64,000 nt of DNA from Sulfuricella denitrificans skB26 (GTDB lineage Bacteria; Pseudomonadota; Gammaproteobacteria; Burkholderiales; Sulfuricellaceae): positions 3,033,666-3,097,665 of the forward strand of contig NC_022357.1 in NCBI RefSeq assembly GCF_000297055.2. Reading direction: 5' to 3'. Below are positions 62,380-64,000 of this stretch, piece after piece. Under the pieces are notes generated by a model. The model saw nothing but the letters and a program-made list of their open reading frames with translations. It was not told the DNA's origin and did no database searches. The position numbers and the translations under genes are program-made. Each line of letters opens with the position of its first letter. The first letter of the stretch is position 1.

Positions 62380-63249
62380 TCATTCTCCCCTAAGCAGGCG
62401 CTGCGTGATACCCAATTCATCATCATGCGAGAAAAAATAGGGGTAGATCGACCTCACGCCCGTGGCGACGGCCCCCATCCCGCCGTAGCGGATTATCTGT
62501 TCATCCGCGTGGGTTGCATCCAGTCGCATCAGTACGGCTGGCGCATTGACCCTGGGGCACGTTTTTTCTTCGCCAAATGGTTCAAATCCCATCATGCGTT
62601 CATAGAAAAGCACATGGCGCGGATTCACTTCAATCAGAAAATCTGTTGCATGGTGAATGTTGTGTCCATAAATGAACGCCATATGAAACAAAGAGGCCAA
62701 TACACTTTTTGACTTGATATCATGATCCACGGCTAGCCGGGTGATATCGCAAAGTTTTCTTCCTTCTGCGCGCAGTTGATCTGCTTCCGGCTTGTAAAGC
62801 TGGTCTACCACCATACCTTGAGGGGAGTCCATGCCCAAGGACATTGTGCCCACCACTTTATCTTCCTGGTAGACCGCCAAGGTTATCTTGTTGGGATCAT
62901 GTTTTAAAGCATCGGCATCATAGCCACGCCAGTCATACATTTTCTGAATGAGCAAACTGGCTGATTTACGGCGGTCTTCGCTGTTGGCAAGACGAACCTT
63001 GAAAACCTGCTGTTCGGCATTTTCATCCCGTTGGTTCGCAATGTCCTCGGGCGCCGGTAAGGCGAGGTCTCTTAACCAGCTAGGCGAGAAGTTGGGCGAG
63101 AAGGCGACAATGGTTTTGTCCCATTCATCTGGCGTTCTATGGCGTTTCTTATTGCCAAAAAGAAATTTGCGAACATCCAGCATACTCCATGCATCTGCCT
63201 TTCGACGGCCATGCATGATGCCAGAAAAAAAATTGTGAATATCGAGCAT
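62380..63249 (-). CDS. FeeM/AHL-synthase-like N-acyltransferase
   Basis: A 289-residue GNAT-fold acyltransferase related to N-acyl amino acid synthase FeeM and acyl-homoserine lactone synthases. Core motifs are RKSASLLIQKMYDWRGYDA, VAGVYQ-like TLAVYQEDKVVGTMSLGMDS, LCDITRLAVDHDIKSKSVL and EVNPRHVLFYERMMGFEPF, ending CPRVNAPAVLM. Exosortase-bearing genomes often carry a related protein. The likely reaction is transfer of an acyl chain from acyl-ACP to an amine, making an N-acyl amino acid or signal lipid. The first 80 residues are basic and without family match. It heads the three-gene minus-strand group. Confidence 0.75.
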   Translation of the reverse strand: MLDIHNFFSGIMHGRRKADAWSMLDVRKFLFGNKKRHRTPDEWDKTIVAFSPNFSPSWLRDLALPAPEDIANQRDENAEQQVFKVRLANSEDRRKSASLLIQKMYDWRGYDADALKHDPNKITLAVYQEDKVVGTMSLGMDSPQGMVVDQLYKPEADQLRAEGRKLCDITRLAVDHDIKSKSVLASLFHMAFIYGHNIHHATDFLIEVNPRHVLFYERMMGFEPFGEEKTCPRVNAPAVLMRLDATHADEQIIRYGGMGAVATGVRSIYPYFFSHDDELGITQRLLRGE

Positions 63250-63809
63250 GCTCTGGACCGAATAGGTTGTATGCAGTTCTAAGTTGTCTCATCATCTGTT
63301 TGTTGCTGCTAACTTGTGATGGCAACAATGCAGGATAACTCGATGCTTTAACAGTAATCTACGCTTTATTGGGTAGGCAATCAATCGTACATCCGTCATT
63401 CCTCTCCGGCCCGCCTCTAACCATCCCCAACATTCTTGTTGGCCAGAATTCCTAGGTAAGGAATCGAAAGAGGTATAAATCACATCAATTGCCAAGTGGC
63501 TTTCCGTGATTCAGTTCTGTTCCGCAAACTACTTATTTTAGTTATAGCGTATAACCGAACTTATACATAACCTCAATGACTCAGTTCCGCGTCCCCCACC
63601 CTTAAAGTAAAACCACACCAAACCGATAAGGCCCTGCCTCTCAATGAAGTCGGTGTAAAGCACAGGACGAGGTATTGGCCCATGGTTGCCATCCAGCTCT
63701 AGACGGGGTAACATTTCCGCCCTTTCGCGCTGATTTTGCTATAGGCATCGCTGCGTTATGGAATCAACACTTTAAAAATTAGCTGACCATGAATTTGATG
63801 AGGAACAAC
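63250..63809. other. 560-bp divergent intergenic region upstream of gltB
   Basis: No intact gene is visible. The most regular structure is a pair of overlapping inverted repeats at 63541-63566. The TTTTGCTATAGG around 63735-63746 resembles an extended -10 box that could serve gltB, without a clear -35. I see no copy of the 16-bp element and no clean terminator. Confidence 0.5.
63541..63566. repeat. overlapping inverted repeats
   Basis: GTTATA-GCG-TATAAC (63541-63555) overlaps GTATAA-CCGAAC-TTATAC (63549-63566); both have perfect 6-bp arms. The position between two divergent genes suggests an operator for a dimeric regulator, but no regulator gene lies nearby. Confidence 0.5.
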
Positions 63810-64000
63810 GTGAGCCATCTTTCGTTGCCGGTACAACAGGGCTTGTATGATCCCCGCCAGGAGCACGACGCGTGCGGCGTGGGCTTTGTCGCGCACATCA
63901 AGGGCAAACAGAGCCATGACATGGTACGTCAGGGCTTGCAGATTCTGGAAAATCTCACCCACCGCGGCGCAGTGGGTGCTGACCCTCTGGCGGGCGATGG
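63810..64000 (+). CDS. gltB: glutamate synthase (NADPH) large subunit, N-terminal part
   Basis: The first 63 codons of GltB, cut off by the window end. [20 protein letters not shown] followed by [20 protein letters not shown] is the start of the class II glutamine amidotransferase domain. Cys in DACGVGF becomes the N-terminal nucleophile after removal of a short propeptide of about 21 residues. GTG 63810 is preceded by GAGGA at 5 nt; ATG 63789 and ATG 63798 are upstream alternatives. The full protein makes glutamate from glutamine and 2-oxoglutarate. It marks the return to housekeeping genes after the accessory region. Confidence 0.93.
   Translation, partial: MSHLSLPVQQGLYDPRQEHDACGVGFVAHIKGKQSHDMVRQGLQILENLTHRGAVGADPLAGD

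Overview
The window comes from a Gram-negative bacterium, most likely a betaproteobacterium. It carries the tail of an exosortase A (XrtA/EpsH)-type exopolysaccharide locus with its PEP-CTERM accessory genes: EpsB-type sugar transferase, PrsK/PrsR two-component pair, two PrsT-type TPR lipoproteins, XrtA-type amidotransferases, the exosortase-associated O-antigen-ligase-like protein and one PEP-CTERM substrate protein. The exosortase itself is not in the window and probably lies to the left of base 1. The taxonomic call rests on gene content only.

Layout. (1) 1-14674, plus strand: a tightly packed, often ATGA-overlapping run of an amidotransferase, four glycosyltransferases, a PaaK-like adenylating enzyme, a toroid protein, a formyltransferase, a Wzy/WaaL-like ligase, a sulfotransferase, a deacetylase-like protein, a TPR protein, a methyltransferase and a further glycosyltransferase. 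(2) 29359-14793, minus strand: an eleven-gene run with an ABC polysaccharide exporter (Wzm/Wzt type), glycosyltransferases, WecB, a second sulfotransferase, a second toroid protein, an FG-GAP/ASPIC lipoprotein and a large glycosyltransferase-sulfatase-fold fusion. (3) 29934-33656, plus strand: a secreted beta-helix protein and a triple-VanZ membrane protein. (4) 44739-33695, minus strand: a lytic transglycosylase, a trypsin-like protease, EpsB, PrsK, PrsR, a second amidotransferase and a CysN/CysC-like fusion. (5) 45157-52898, plus strand: two tandem PrsT proteins, a hexapeptide acyltransferase and the PEP-CTERM protein. (6) 53078-60410: a glycosyltransferase and an envelope transport set (two FtsX/LolC-like permeases, a LolA-like protein, an FHA-ABC ATPase fusion and an outer-membrane barrel). 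(7) 60413-63249, minus strand: a FeeM-like acyltransferase, a ThiF-like protein and a nitroreductase-like protein. (8) From 63810: the start of glutamate synthase gltB.

How they fit together. EpsB probably starts the repeat unit on undecaprenyl phosphate, and the many glycosyltransferases extend it. Formyl-, sulfo-, acyl- and possibly phospho-type decorations are added, and the polymer leaves through the ligase/polymerase and/or the ABC exporter. The APS-kinase half of the CysNC-like protein could supply PAPS to the two sulfotransferases. PrsK/PrsR would activate sigma-54 promoters. I find a 16-bp element repeated around the PrsT/PEP-CTERM end of the locus, twice placed about 75-90 bp upstream of a good -24/-12 sigma-54 promoter (lytic transglycosylase and PEP-CTERM genes).

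Most notable: the 16-bp element/sigma-54 regulon; a CysN domain that has lost its switch II and beta-barrel parts but keeps an intact APS kinase; a glycosyltransferase fused to an alkaline-phosphatase-fold domain with Thr at the nucleophile; an FHA domain fused to a LolD/MacB-type ATPase inside an apparent trans-envelope system; and an acyltransferase/E1-like/nitroreductase trio. No tRNA, rRNA, CRISPR array or intact insertion sequence was seen.
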